Shown here: in pieces, positions 37,170-46,565 of the stretch
Numbering within the stretch: the first letter of the stretch is position 1
Layout of the letters: every line of letters starts with the position of its first letter
NCBI GenBank assembly: GCA_963732635.1
Contig: CAVTAL010000022.1
Span: 181,828 to 245,827 of the forward strand
Length of the DNA: 64,000 nucleotides
Direction of reading: 5' to 3'
From: JAKFWF01 sp963732635
Lineage (GTDB): Bacteria > Pseudomonadota > Alphaproteobacteria > Rhizobiales > Hyphomicrobiaceae
Program-made: the position numbers and the translations under genes
The notes under the pieces: generated by a model
The model's input: the letters and a program-made list of their open reading frames with translations, nothing else
The model's database searches: none
What the model was told of the DNA's origin: nothing

Positions 37170-40100
37170 CTACAAACCAAACTCGCGCGAGATTTCCTGT
37201 GCATATGCCTGCTGCTTGGTCATCGGCGCGGCTGGCCCGAGCTTCGTCCGAACAAGATTGTGCATTGCGATGATCTCGGCGCGATGCGTCTCCTTCTTTA
37301 GCGCATGCGTCACGCTCGTTGAATGTCGCCGATGAATGTTCAGCGGCGTTGCATCGTAGCCGACCTTGCCGCCGAGCATGCAGAGTTCCGCATAGATGCG
37401 CCAGTCACCGGCCATCTTGAACTGGAGCAGATCGGCTTTGCATCGTTCCAATGCTTCCGCCAACGCATCCTTGCGCCATAACACGCAGCTGACATTCAGG
37501 ATGGTGTTTTTCACCGCGAGGTAATCACGCAGGAATGCCTCGCCGTCAAACACCTCACTCTCCGCCAGCGCGCCGGGAAACAGCGTGCTGTAATAGCCCT
37601 TATAGCTATCCCATTGGGACACTCCGAACTCGTCGATGGTGCGGCTATCGGAAAACGCCATGTGAACATCCGGATCGTCGAACATCACCACCAGATGGTC
37701 GAGGAACGATGGATCAGAAAGATCGTCCGCCTCCGCGATCCAGATCAGGTCGCCAGTTGCCGCCTCGATGCCGCGCCGCCACTGCGCGAAAACGTTGCCG
37801 GAGTTGGCTTCGTTTTCAATCAGCGTGAAATCTCGTCCGAGCGTGCCGGACAATCGTTCGAGTTCCGGAATGCTGGCGTCGGTCGAGCAATCGTCGAGGA
37901 CGATTACCTCCCATACCGGGTGACTTTGGCCGAACACGGTCGCCAGACGCGCCTCCAGATAGGCCTTGTAATTGTAGTTCGGGACCACAACCGATATTTT
38001 GCGTGTCGGCTGCGTCATGTTCAGCAAGCCAAACGCGTAGTTGCGGAAATTGTACTTCGACAAGATCATGGCGCGGCGCGCCGGCCGCAACGCGTGGCCC
38101 GACACGTCCTCCTGCCGCAGTTGCTCGACGATCAATTGGGCACCGGCCGCAAGATCGCCGGTCGGCACCAGGAACCCCGCGTATGGTTCGGCTGCGATAA
38201 GATCGACGTAGCCGCCGCCTGTGTCGAACGTACCGACGGGCAGTCCAACGGCGAGCGCCTCCAGCACCACCGACGGGAATGGATCCTCCCGCGAGGTAAG
38301 GAAAAACAGGTCGGCACCATTGAAGACCGCACTGATATTCTCGGTATAGCCGACGAAACTCACGTTCTGGGTCCGGCCTCGCCGCACATCATCGAGAATC
38401 CAGGTCTCGACGGCGGGGTCGACACCGCCGACCCATACGAAATGAATATTGGGATCAAGCCGCGCGGTTTCCCGCGCCAACCCGAGGAACAAATCGACGC
38501 CCTTGCGCAGATCGGCATAGCCGGTATTCAGCACGATCCGCGTCGTCGGCGGCAGTTTCAAGAGTTCCCGAATGCTGTTCTTGCTACTCTCGTCGACCTC
38601 GACATCCTTGTAGAGCCCTTGCGCCATGATGTGCCGCTGACCGGTCGGCTCACCGAATTCCCGCACGAGTTCGTTGCGCACGTACTCGTTGGGATAAATG
38701 ACATCACTCGATTTTTTCAGGATCTGCTGATATCGATCATAGCCGCCGCTGCGCTGGATGATTGTTTTCAGCTCGTGGATCAGCGAACAGACCTTGAATC
38801 CGCTGTCGGCCAGGAAGCCGACGCAGTGCCCCGAAAAGGCGCTGTTGGTGATTGCGTGCGAGAACCCTCGCGCGCGCAGTTCCTCGACATTCCCGCGAAG
38901 GGCCGGCCAGAAGTCCGTTGCCGCATTGGCGACGAAGGTCGGCGCGATCTGCTCGTAGCGCTCGGCCAGATCGCCGCCATCCATGAGGATGAAGGCCACA
39001 TCGACGCCGAAGCCGGTCTTCAGGGTGCGGCCGATATTATACAGCAACATCTGCGCACCGGCCGGAAATGCATCGTGACCGACCAGCAGCAGCTTGCGCG
39101 CAACTCGCTTATGGTCATCGGTCAAGGCTCGCGACATTGCATTCAGGAAGCCGAAACCAAAGTGAACGTCGGGTTCGAGATACGCGCCTTCGCACCACTC
39201 GTTCCAGGCGTTGATCATAATGATCTTTTCGCCATGGAACCGCTTGTTCTCGACCGTCCGCGAAAGCCCTTCGAGCCATCCCTGGAACTTTGCCGGCGTG
39301 CCGCCTTGCATGACCAGACCCGAGCCCTGCTTGCGCGCATCGTTGTCCCACGACGGCACCGCAGTCTTCATTAGCTGGTATTCGGCTGGAAAGTCCTTCA
39401 GCGATGCCTCTACAAGATCGTCGTAGCTATAGACGTCACCGCGGAAATCTGGATCGAGAATTTCCATGCTGCCGGTAATGCGCGGCAGGACCGAACCGTA
39501 CTTATGCGGCGGAAACTCGATCGCGCCATCGAAGCCACCAGGCCGCGGGTCGTTGACGCCGAAGGCCTGCGCCATCACGATAAGTGGATTGAGCCCATGC
39601 TGGGATTTGAACCGTTCGCGCCAGCGTCGCACCGCCTTTGCGACATCCGGCACCACGTCGCTACGATACAGGAAGAACAACGGCCGACCTTCGATCGTGA
39701 TGTATCGCGGATTCTTCATATACCGCGCCAGATCGTCGATAAGCAGAGCCTCCGAATTGGCGTCGTACTTCTGCCCGATCAAAACTTCCTGCTCAAGGCC
39801 GTCCCAGCGCCGACTCCAATTCTCGTTCGCCCACAGCAGGCAGAACGGGAAGTCGATCGAGGTATCTTCGACGAACGCATCGAGAGGCTTTTCGAGTAAC
39901 CGGCGACCATTGAAATTGTAGTAATAGAAGCAGAAGCCGAACAGCCCGGCGGCGCGGGCCATATCGACCTGCTTCTTCATCACGTCGGTGCCGTTCAACT
40001 CGTAGAAGCCGAGATCACGCGGCACGCGCGGCTGGAAATGGCCGGCGAAGCGCGGCACGCCGCGAGGCACGTTGCGCCATTCGGTGAAGCCCTTGCCCCA

Positions 40101-40886
40101 CCATGCGTCGTTCTCCTGGATTGGGTGGAATTGCGGCAAATAGAATGCCAAGGCCTTGGTCTTGCGTGGCCCGGCGACTGTATTCTGTGCTTGCTCGAAA
40201 TCAGTTCCCGGAGCGGTAAAACGCCGGATCTCTCGCGGCACCGTCACCTCGTCAACGGACGGCTTGGGCAACCATCCGAAATGATGGCCGAACTCAAGAA
40301 AAAGCAGCAGCGGATTCTTGGTCCGGTCCTTATTCAGATACCGTTGCCAGACAAAGTTGGCATCGAAATTTTCGGAAGCCCGCCGGTTCTCGAATATGCC
40401 CCAATTGATATAATGTTCATACGGATCAACGTTTGCGTTTCGTATGTCTGGAAATCGGGTGGTATATTCAAGTGCGCTGAAGTAGGCGTGCGCCGCCCGC
40501 ACAAGCGGGTCAGCTTGCATGTAGTGCGCCAAGGCGCACTCGACGTTCAAATCGAGACCATACTCTTGCGCGTACCAAACGGGATCGAAGCGCGGCGAAG
40601 GCGAATACCCAAGCCGTTCTCCACTCGAAACGTAGTGGTGCAAGTACCCCGACTCAGTGGCTGGCACGTCATAAGTGCGGCGATACCATGCCGGGTCGAA
40701 CAGTTGGCACGGCTTGTAACCGAGAGCTTCGCCACTCTCGAGATAATGCGCCAGCGGATCAGCCCCCTCGGGAACCTCCGTGTTTTGGCGCAGGTAAAAG
40801 CCCGCATCGAAAATCCTCGCGATGATCTGCGAGGCATCCGTCGATACCGAAAGGTCGTCTGTCGTAGTCAGCTCGCCGGTCGTCAT
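37170..40886 (-). CDS. three-part glycan enzyme: GH99-like (WbsX), GT4 and GT2 domains
   Basis: The 1,238-aa protein has an N-terminal region (about residues 20-225) of repeated FDxxWY and LAHYxxxGxxxGY elements seen in polysaccharide-associated proteins. A WbsX/GH99-like domain follows (about 245-600; AFYLPQFHPIQENDAWWGKG, WANENWSRRWDG), then a GT4-type glycosyltransferase (about 605-960; VGYTENISAVFNGADLFFL, FPSVVLEALAVGLPVG) and a C-terminal GT2 domain (about 975-1200; ISVVVPNYNYKAYLEARL, WIAEADDLSDPSF). It probably builds or trims a surface polysaccharide in the cytoplasm. No wzx/wzy or sugar-nucleotide genes lie beside it. Confidence 0.85.
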   Translation of the reverse strand: MTTGELTTTDDLSVSTDASQIIARIFDAGFYLRQNTEVPEGADPLAHYLESGEALGYKPCQLFDPAWYRRTYDVPATESGYLHHYVSSGERLGYSPSPRFDPVWYAQEYGLDLNVECALAHYMQADPLVRAAHAYFSALEYTTRFPDIRNANVDPYEHYINWGIFENRRASENFDANFVWQRYLNKDRTKNPLLLFLEFGHHFGWLPKPSVDEVTVPREIRRFTAPGTDFEQAQNTVAGPRKTKALAFYLPQFHPIQENDAWWGKGFTEWRNVPRGVPRFAGHFQPRVPRDLGFYELNGTDVMKKQVDMARAAGLFGFCFYYYNFNGRRLLEKPLDAFVEDTSIDFPFCLLWANENWSRRWDGLEQEVLIGQKYDANSEALLIDDLARYMKNPRYITIEGRPLFFLYRSDVVPDVAKAVRRWRERFKSQHGLNPLIVMAQAFGVNDPRPGGFDGAIEFPPHKYGSVLPRITGSMEILDPDFRGDVYSYDDLVEASLKDFPAEYQLMKTAVPSWDNDARKQGSGLVMQGGTPAKFQGWLEGLSRTVENKRFHGEKIIMINAWNEWCEGAYLEPDVHFGFGFLNAMSRALTDDHKRVARKLLLVGHDAFPAGAQMLLYNIGRTLKTGFGVDVAFILMDGGDLAERYEQIAPTFVANAATDFWPALRGNVEELRARGFSHAITNSAFSGHCVGFLADSGFKVCSLIHELKTIIQRSGGYDRYQQILKKSSDVIYPNEYVRNELVREFGEPTGQRHIMAQGLYKDVEVDESSKNSIRELLKLPPTTRIVLNTGYADLRKGVDLFLGLARETARLDPNIHFVWVGGVDPAVETWILDDVRRGRTQNVSFVGYTENISAVFNGADLFFLTSREDPFPSVVLEALAVGLPVGTFDTGGGYVDLIAAEPYAGFLVPTGDLAAGAQLIVEQLRQEDVSGHALRPARRAMILSKYNFRNYAFGLLNMTQPTRKISVVVPNYNYKAYLEARLATVFGQSHPVWEVIVLDDCSTDASIPELERLSGTLGRDFTLIENEANSGNVFAQWRRGIEAATGDLIWIAEADDLSDPSFLDHLVVMFDDPDVHMAFSDSRTIDEFGVSQWDSYKGYYSTLFPGALAESEVFDGEAFLRDYLAVKNTILNVSCVLWRKDALAEALERCKADLLQFKMAGDWRIYAELCMLGGKVGYDATPLNIHRRHSTSVTHALKKETHRAEIIAMHNLVRTKLGPAAPMTKQQAYAQEISREFGL

Positions 40887-41557
40887 TATTTCTATGAACC
40901 CGTCAGTCTAGCGTTGTCCGGAGAAGGGCAAATTCAGATGAATCGAAACGGCAGTTGTATCGACTGGAAACGTCGGTCTTGAGCGCGCAAAACGCAGCCG
41001 AGCCTTTTGACCTAGGACCACGTTTGTCGCCTCGACGCCTGTTCCATGCATCCAATTCTTGTCAACAATCTGCCCCCAACGAACAAACCCAAGGCCCGTT
41101 CGAACCCGCACTCGGCCCCAAACGTGGAACTACGCGGCATGCCGTAAATCAGAGGTTCATATTGAGTTGTCACCAAGGCCTGAAGGCTGCCTAAGAGGGC
41201 AGTGCGGAGCAAATGCCGAAGTCTGACAAACATTCGGAATTTATCCCCGCAATGCGAGCGCCATGGCGATCGCCGACACATTCGAAATGTCCTAGCCGCT
41301 GCCGGCTCGGCACGCAATCCACCGCTCAACACCGTCGGACAATTTCAACGAAAATGCCGCGCGCGCGTCCTGCAACGCGACCTGTGCCGGTGACACAAAA
41401 CAACTTTTCCAATAAGGATTGAGTTGGGTCGAACTGCATCACTCCCGTTGCCTCCACGATTGCATCGTGGCCCCGTAGCAAGCTCTGCACGGCATCCAAA
41501 CGGACGGCACGGTTGCGTACCGCTAGCATCGGCATTTCGACCGCTTGCCGACAAATC
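40887..41557. other. intergenic region without a recognisable gene
   Basis: About 670 bp upstream of the glycan enzyme. Short frames on both strands have no recognisable sequence or good start. It may contain the promoter for 40886 and the end of the 41558 transcript. Confidence 0.5.
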
Positions 41558-42538
41558 TCATGCAAATTCATTGCGCAGTTTCAACTCACCGCGCTCAAGC
41601 CGACCGATGTTTTCAACCAAGATATCGACCACATTCTCCTCATAGGCGGCCGTTTCGCCGGCAGTGTGCGGAGTAACGATCACGTTTGGCATCGACCACA
41701 ACGGGGACGCCGCGGCGAGCGGTTCCTCGACCGTCACGTCAATACCGGCGGCAGCCAAGCGACCCGACTGCAACGCGCCAACCAAAGCCGGCTCGTCGAC
41801 CACCGCGCCACGGGCGACATTGATCAACTTGGCACCGGGTTTCATGGCGGCGAACGCGGCGCCGTTCATCAGATTCGTGGTCTCGGGCGTAATCGGACAG
41901 GTCAGCACGACGAAATCAGCGCGCGGCAGCACCTTTACGAGGTCGGCATCGGCAAACACTTCATCCGCCCCGCCAGCCCCCTTTGACGGATCGCGGCGCG
42001 TGCCGATGACCTTCATATCGAACGCCTTGGCGATTTGCGCCAATCGGCCGCCAATTCCACCCAGCCCGACGATCAGCATCGTCTTGCCCTGCAATTCGTC
42101 CTCGCGTTGAGCTGGATCGCCGATCATGCCGCGCCAGAACTTCTGGTGCTGGTTGTCACGGGCGAGGTGCAGCTGACGAGTCAGGCTCAAAACCAGTGCG
42201 ATGGCATGCTCCGCCACGGCTCGAGCGTTCACACCTTGTGCACTCGCCAACCGCACGCCGACCGACTTGAACCGCGCGACGTCATATTGGTTCATGCCGG
42301 CACTGACCGACTGCACGAACGCGAGCTTTGGCGCCTTGTCCAGCCAGTCATTGCGCCACATCATCGAGACACAGACAACATTGGCCTCGGCAATCCGCGC
42401 CATCACCTCGTCTGGCGATCGCGCCTCGATGTAGCGGATGCCGGTATTGCGCCGAGCAAGCGCGTCGCCCAGGCGATAGGCGGCATGAGCGAATAGGACG
42501 GTAGTGTCCTGGCGAGCGGGCAGCTTGCGCGATGTCAT
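41558..42538 (-). CDS. D-2-hydroxyacid dehydrogenase
   Basis: The 326-aa protein has the NAD-binding motif IVGLGGIGGRLAQ and the family's catalytic Arg (NVARGAVVDE), Glu (TVEEPL) and His (TPHTAGE). It lacks the C-terminal regulatory domains of SerA, so it is a stand-alone 2-ketoacid/2-hydroxyacid dehydrogenase of unknown substrate (glyoxylate, hydroxypyruvate or longer keto acids are possible). Its ATG overlaps the stop of the upstream binding-protein gene by four bases, so the two are co-translated. Confidence 0.85.
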   Translation of the reverse strand: MTSRKLPARQDTTVLFAHAAYRLGDALARRNTGIRYIEARSPDEVMARIAEANVVCVSMMWRNDWLDKAPKLAFVQSVSAGMNQYDVARFKSVGVRLASAQGVNARAVAEHAIALVLSLTRQLHLARDNQHQKFWRGMIGDPAQREDELQGKTMLIVGLGGIGGRLAQIAKAFDMKVIGTRRDPSKGAGGADEVFADADLVKVLPRADFVVLTCPITPETTNLMNGAAFAAMKPGAKLINVARGAVVDEPALVGALQSGRLAAAGIDVTVEEPLAAASPLWSMPNVIVTPHTAGETAAYEENVVDILVENIGRLERGELKLRNEFA

Positions 42539-43302
42539 GGGTTCATGAAACCTTTGTTGGCGAAGAAAGCCCGGACCGCCGGGGTCTGCAGGTGGACGAG
42601 GAACGCCTTGGCACTCTCCATGTTCTTGGGCCGGGCGCTGACTGCCGCTTGATAGATCGTGATTTTCTGCAGTTCCGACGGTAGCGGCCCGACCAGCTTG
42701 ATGCCCTTCACGGGGAGAATTTCGGTGATCTGGTGCAGGCCGAGTTCGATCTCGCCGCGCCCGACCGGTTCGACGACGTAGCCACCAGCGAGATAGGTCG
42801 TACGTGCCTTGATGTCGTCGGCGATACCAAGACGCTGAAACACCTCGGCCAAATGCTTGCCGCTGGTGCCGGTCGCGGGATCGATCATCACAATCGACTT
42901 CGCCGCCAGCAGCGTGGCCTTGAAGGCTGCGGGCGTTGAAATATCTGGGCTCGGCGCTTTTTCATTCACGGCCACGCCAACTCCGACGCGACCGACCTCG
43001 GTGACACTACCGGACTGCACCCAGCCACGCTTGATCGCATCTTCCATTACCTCGGCGGACAGGATCGCGATGTCGGTGGCTGACGGGTCCGCCGCCAACC
43101 GCTTGGTCAGAGCCCCCATCGGCGCAAAATCGGACGTCACCTTGACGCCGGACGACTTCGCGAAATCGGCCAACGCCTCGCTGACGGCGGACTTGACCGC
43201 GCCGCCCGACCAGACAACCAGATCGGCTGCCGGAGCCGGCGTCGACGGCAGCGCCAGCAGCATGCCCAGCGTTGCAACGGCATATCGTATCGATTTGATC
43301 AT
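42535..43302 (-). CDS. ModA-like extracellular solute-binding protein
   Basis: The 255-aa protein has a signal peptide (MIKSIRYAVATLGMLLALPSTPAPA) and a class II binding-protein fold resembling molybdate/tungstate-type proteins (VVWSGGAVKSAVSEALADF, FAPMGALTKRLAAD, DPATGTSGKHLAEVF, GEIELGLHQITEILP). No ABC permease or ATPase is adjacent; instead it overlaps a D-2-hydroxyacid dehydrogenase gene. The ligand may therefore be an organic acid rather than a metal oxyanion. The ATG at 43302 is set by the signal peptide. Confidence 0.8.
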   Translation of the reverse strand: MIKSIRYAVATLGMLLALPSTPAPAADLVVWSGGAVKSAVSEALADFAKSSGVKVTSDFAPMGALTKRLAADPSATDIAILSAEVMEDAIKRGWVQSGSVTEVGRVGVGVAVNEKAPSPDISTPAAFKATLLAAKSIVMIDPATGTSGKHLAEVFQRLGIADDIKARTTYLAGGYVVEPVGRGEIELGLHQITEILPVKGIKLVGPLPSELQKITIYQAAVSARPKNMESAKAFLVHLQTPAVRAFFANKGFMNP

Positions 43303-43395
43303 GTGGCGGCGGCTCCACTTGCTATTGCCTGGCTGTCGGCAGGATAAACACTGTCGCGCCGCCTTCAACATCCAAAGTCGCATCGGAGCTCCTTC

Positions 43396-43695
43396 ATGCC
43401 AACAGCCAGACCGCAAGCCACACCGACGGTGCTGATCCAGAATGACCAGACCGTCACCACCGAGTGGCGGTTCGCGCCCGGCGCCGAGACCGGCTGGCAT
43501 CGGCACGGGATGGACTACGTCGTGGTGCCGATGACGACCGGAAAATTGCTGCTGGAAGAGCCCGGCGGCGGCAGCCGGGAAGCGCCGCTGACGGCCGGCA
43601 AGCCTTACTACAAGGGCGAGGGCGTCGAGCACAACGTCGTCAACGCCAACGACTTCGAGTTCGTGTTCATCGAGATCGAGCTGAAGAAGAAATAG
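43396..43695 (+). CDS. small cupin-domain protein
   Basis: The 99-aa single cupin has motif 1 with metal ligands in GAETGWHRHGMDYVV and motif 2 in GKPYYKGEGVEHNVVN. It probably binds a metal and a small carboxylate; catalysis is not certain. It is divergent from the ModA-like gene (93 bp) and may be regulated with it. A strong hairpin follows the stop. Confidence 0.8.
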   Translation: MPTARPQATPTVLIQNDQTVTTEWRFAPGAETGWHRHGMDYVVVPMTTGKLLLEEPGGGSREAPLTAGKPYYKGEGVEHNVVNANDFEFVFIEIELKKK

Positions 43696-43752
43696 CACTT
43701 TCACGCACGGCGGCCGGCGCGCGGAACGCGTGTCGCCGTGCTCCACCAAAAC

Positions 43753-43793
43753 GTCGCATCCGGCCGGCTCCCCGCAGGGGAGTCGGATGCGAC
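43753..43793. terminator. strong bidirectional hairpin between convergent genes
   Basis: GTCGCATCCG (43753-43762) pairs exactly with CGGATGCGAC (43784-43793), and an inner CTCCCC/GGGGAG stem closes on a GCAG loop. It sits between the cupin stop (43695) and the minus-strand stop at 43796. There is no T-tract. Confidence 0.55.
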
Positions 43794-43795
43794 AA

Positions 43796-44608
43796 CTAAT
43801 AGAGTCTCGTGCGGAAATATTGCAGCATCAGCTCGTCGAACCGACCACTGGTGCGCACGCGCTTCAGCGCGGCATTGAGATCGGCCCTCAGCTTTGGATC
43901 CGATTTCGGCACCGCGATCGCAATGCCATCGCCGAAGTATCGCGGCTCAAGGAACGGCCCGCCGCGCAGTTCGCAGCAATCTTTTGAGGCCGTGCCGTTG
44001 ATCCATAGCACCAGCCCGACACCGTCATCGAACACGAGATCGATTTTGCCTTGCACCAAGGCCTCGCGCGCCCGTTCGGCGGTGTCGAACGCCTCGATAC
44101 GCCCCAGCCGGAAGAATTCAGCGAGATAAGCCTCGTGCGCCGACCCCTTGGCGACACCGATGCGCTTGCCTTCCAATCCGTCCGGGGTGATCTCAAGCTT
44201 GGCACCGTCGCGGCGACCGGCAAACCGGGCTGCGGTATGGAAATAACGGTCGGTGAAATCGACCTGCTTCAATGCCTTGGCCGAGACCACGTGGGCGGCG
44301 ATGACCGCATCAACCTCGCCCTTGGCCGCCGCGCCAAGCAACTCCTCCCAGGGCCTTGTCTGGATATCGCAAGCGACACTCATTTCGAGACATAGCGCGC
44401 GTGCCAGATCGACGTTGAAGCCGGTCAGCACGCCCTCGTCGTCGTGATAGTTGAAGGGCGGAAAATCAATTTCAGTGACAAACCGCAGGAGCACGCGCCG
44501 TTCGACGATCGCCGGCGCCTCGGCGGCGGGAACGCTTTGAGCCAACGCTGGCACCGTCGCGCATCCGACAGCGATCATCGCCGCTGCGGCGAACCATCTC
44601 CGCAACAT
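43796..44608 (-). CDS. amino-acid-type (family 3) ABC substrate-binding protein
   Basis: The 270-aa protein has a signal peptide (MLRRWFAAAAMIAVGCATVPALAQS) and a family 3 binding fold: EIDFPPFNYHDDEGVLTGF with FNVDLARALC, GEVDAVIAAHVVSAKAL, IGVAKGSAHEAYL, QGKIDLVFDDG. It would bind a polar amino acid or small organic acid in the periplasm. No transporter genes lie next to it, so it may act in sensing or use distant permeases. The ATG at 44608 fits the signal peptide; an ATG at 44644 is the alternative. Confidence 0.8.
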   Translation of the reverse strand: MLRRWFAAAAMIAVGCATVPALAQSVPAAEAPAIVERRVLLRFVTEIDFPPFNYHDDEGVLTGFNVDLARALCLEMSVACDIQTRPWEELLGAAAKGEVDAVIAAHVVSAKALKQVDFTDRYFHTAARFAGRRDGAKLEITPDGLEGKRIGVAKGSAHEAYLAEFFRLGRIEAFDTAERAREALVQGKIDLVFDDGVGLVLWINGTASKDCCELRGGPFLEPRYFGDGIAIAVPKSDPKLRADLNAALKRVRTSGRFDELMLQYFRTRLY

Positions 44609-44775
44609 CGCTGCCCGTCCCGGAAAAACATCGCATCCTGGCATCTGAAGCTACCATCGTCGTTCGAGCGGCAAGTAACTGGGCAATCACCCTGCTGGCC
44701 ACGGATGAACCATCAAAGCTAATTTCGAGGCGAAATCGTGCCGACCGTCACCATCGGCGGCGATTCGAATCGAAC

Positions 44776-46245
44776 ATGAAGCGTACACAACCGTTGCGTA
44801 TCAATGCTGTAGCGCGATTCACCGGCGAGAGCGATCCTCCCGGAACAATTGCGGCCGATGATTTTTCAGCCCGCCGTCGCGCGGTCGAATACCGCTTCCT
44901 GCTGGGCCCGAGAATTGATTCAGCCACGCTGGACCGGGCCATCGCCCGCGCCGCACTGCTGAACGTCGAGCCGCACGCGGTGCTCCTGTCAACCGGCACC
45001 ATCCCCCCGCAAGCCTATGTCGAGGCGCTGGCTGCCTGGATCGGCGTTCAGTACTTGGCGCCAGGGCAGCCACCACTCGGATCGACGACGCTGGTCGACG
45101 GCACCGATCTGCCGCCGTCGATGCTTACGGCCTTGGCGCAGGACCACCGGGCACGCGGGCAGGCGATGGCGCTGGCTACACCGGAAGTGCTCGATAGCCT
45201 CGAAGTGGAGCAGGTTCGCGGCGCGCGCCTGAAACGGGCGGTGCGCGGCCTGCGGCGGCTCGACCCCGAATTGTCGGCCGCCGGACCAATCCGCCTTTGG
45301 CAACTGATCGCGCTACTGATGATGATCGGCTTGATCATCGGTGGCGCCGTCGTCGCGCCCAGCGCCACCCGCACGACGCTGATGGCCTGCGTCGGCGTGC
45401 CGTTCTTCCTGGTTGTGCTGTTCCGCGTTGTTGTCCTGCTGACCGTGATCGGCGGCCGAAGCACATCCACCAAACTGCGGCCGAACCCGAACCTGGACGG
45501 CGACCTGCCGGCCTATTCGGTGATGGTGCCGATGTTCCGCGAGGCCGCGGTGCTGCCGGATCTGGTCGAGGCGCTGTCGAAGCTCGACTACCCGCCGGCC
45601 AAGCTCGACTGCATGCTGGTGCTGGAAGCCGCCGATCGCGAGACTATCGCGGTCGCCCGGTCGATGCGACTGCCGCCGTTCATGCGCATCGTGGTGGTGC
45701 CCGACTGCCTGCCGCGCACCAAGCCAAAGGCGCTCAACTACGCGATGCAGTTGGCGCGCGGCGATTTCGTCACCGTATTCGACGCCGAGGACGTGCCTGA
45801 CCCGCAGCAACTGCGCAAGGCGGTACTGGCCTTCGCCGCCGGCGGCGCGAACGTGGTGTGTGTGCAGGCGAGCCTCGCTATTCACAACGCGCGGGCAAGC
45901 TGGCTGACCCGCGGTATTATGGCGCAAACGACCCCGTTCACACGCCATTACCCGGCGCGGTTGGAGCTACCCACCCGGTGCTCGTGCTCCATCCCGCACT
46001 TTCCCTCTCCCCCGCCGTTTCGGGGGAGAGGGCAGAGGACCGCCCGCCAGGGTGGTCCGAGGGTGAGGGGCGGCTACTTGCTCGGCGCCGTGTCGCCTCC
46101 CCCAGCTGTCATCCTCGGCCTTGTGCCGAGGACCCAGGGTTCAGCGGTTTCCGATTGGCGAGACGGCGTATTTGGGTGCAGCGGAACTTGGCAGCGGCTT
46201 CAGTTCCGGTTGCTCGATGGGTCCTCGGCCCAAGGCCGAGGATGA
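44776..46245 (+). pseudogene. truncated GT2 glycosyltransferase (C-terminal half lost at repeat elements)
   Basis: Residues 1-160 resemble the N-terminal GspE/cellulose-synthase-associated module (VEPHAVLLSTGTIPPQAYVEAL). Two membrane helices follow (about 175-225), then the first half of a GT2 domain (YSVMVPMFREAAVLPDLVEAL, LDCMLVLEAADRETI, FVTVFDAEDVPDPQQL). Recognisable sequence stops near 45925 (SWLTRG). The remaining frame reads through palindromic repeats to a stop at 46245 and has no Q/RxxRW acceptor-side motif or C-terminal membrane helices. The enzyme is therefore unlikely to be active. Intact relatives are about 200-300 residues longer in the catalytic region. Confidence 0.7.
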
Positions 46246-46304
46246 CACCTAATTTTGCCGCCCCTCACCCTAACCCTCTCCCCCGAAGTGGCGGGGGAGA
46301 GGGG
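46003..46304. repeat. cluster of REP-like palindromic elements
   Basis: Four modules are visible: a CTCTCCCCC/GGGGGAGAGGG element ending GGGTGAGGGGCGGC (46003-46074), an inverted pair built on GTCATCCTCGGCC (46107-46136 and 46218-46247), and GCCGCCCCTCACCCTAACCC with a GGCGGGGGAGAGG arm (46257-46304). The first and last share modules with the serC-serA spacer. They lie where the glycosyltransferase sequence breaks off. Confidence 0.75.
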
Positions 46305-46565
46305 ACGGCAGCGTGCTCCATCCCTGCGCTTCGATCCCCCGCGCCACCGGTCTCGCGCGCCTCCATCCACCTCAGCTACCTTCCCGGACACCCACGGCGA
46401 GCCGCCTGAGCCGGGATCGCATCCATGCGGGCAGGACAAATCGATCGCACAGCGGCTGCCATCCGGTGCATCCGCACTTGCCCATCCCGCCAACAGCGGC
46501 TTCAATGGCGCCGACACAAACCCGCGCGCCGTGACGCTTCCGCGCTCGCCTCGAAAGGTTCACCC

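Noticed and set aside
41326..41571. 81-residue frame after the D-2-hydroxyacid dehydrogenase
   Set aside because: It has no recognisable sequence or ribosome-binding site and overlaps the preceding stop; not counted as a gene.
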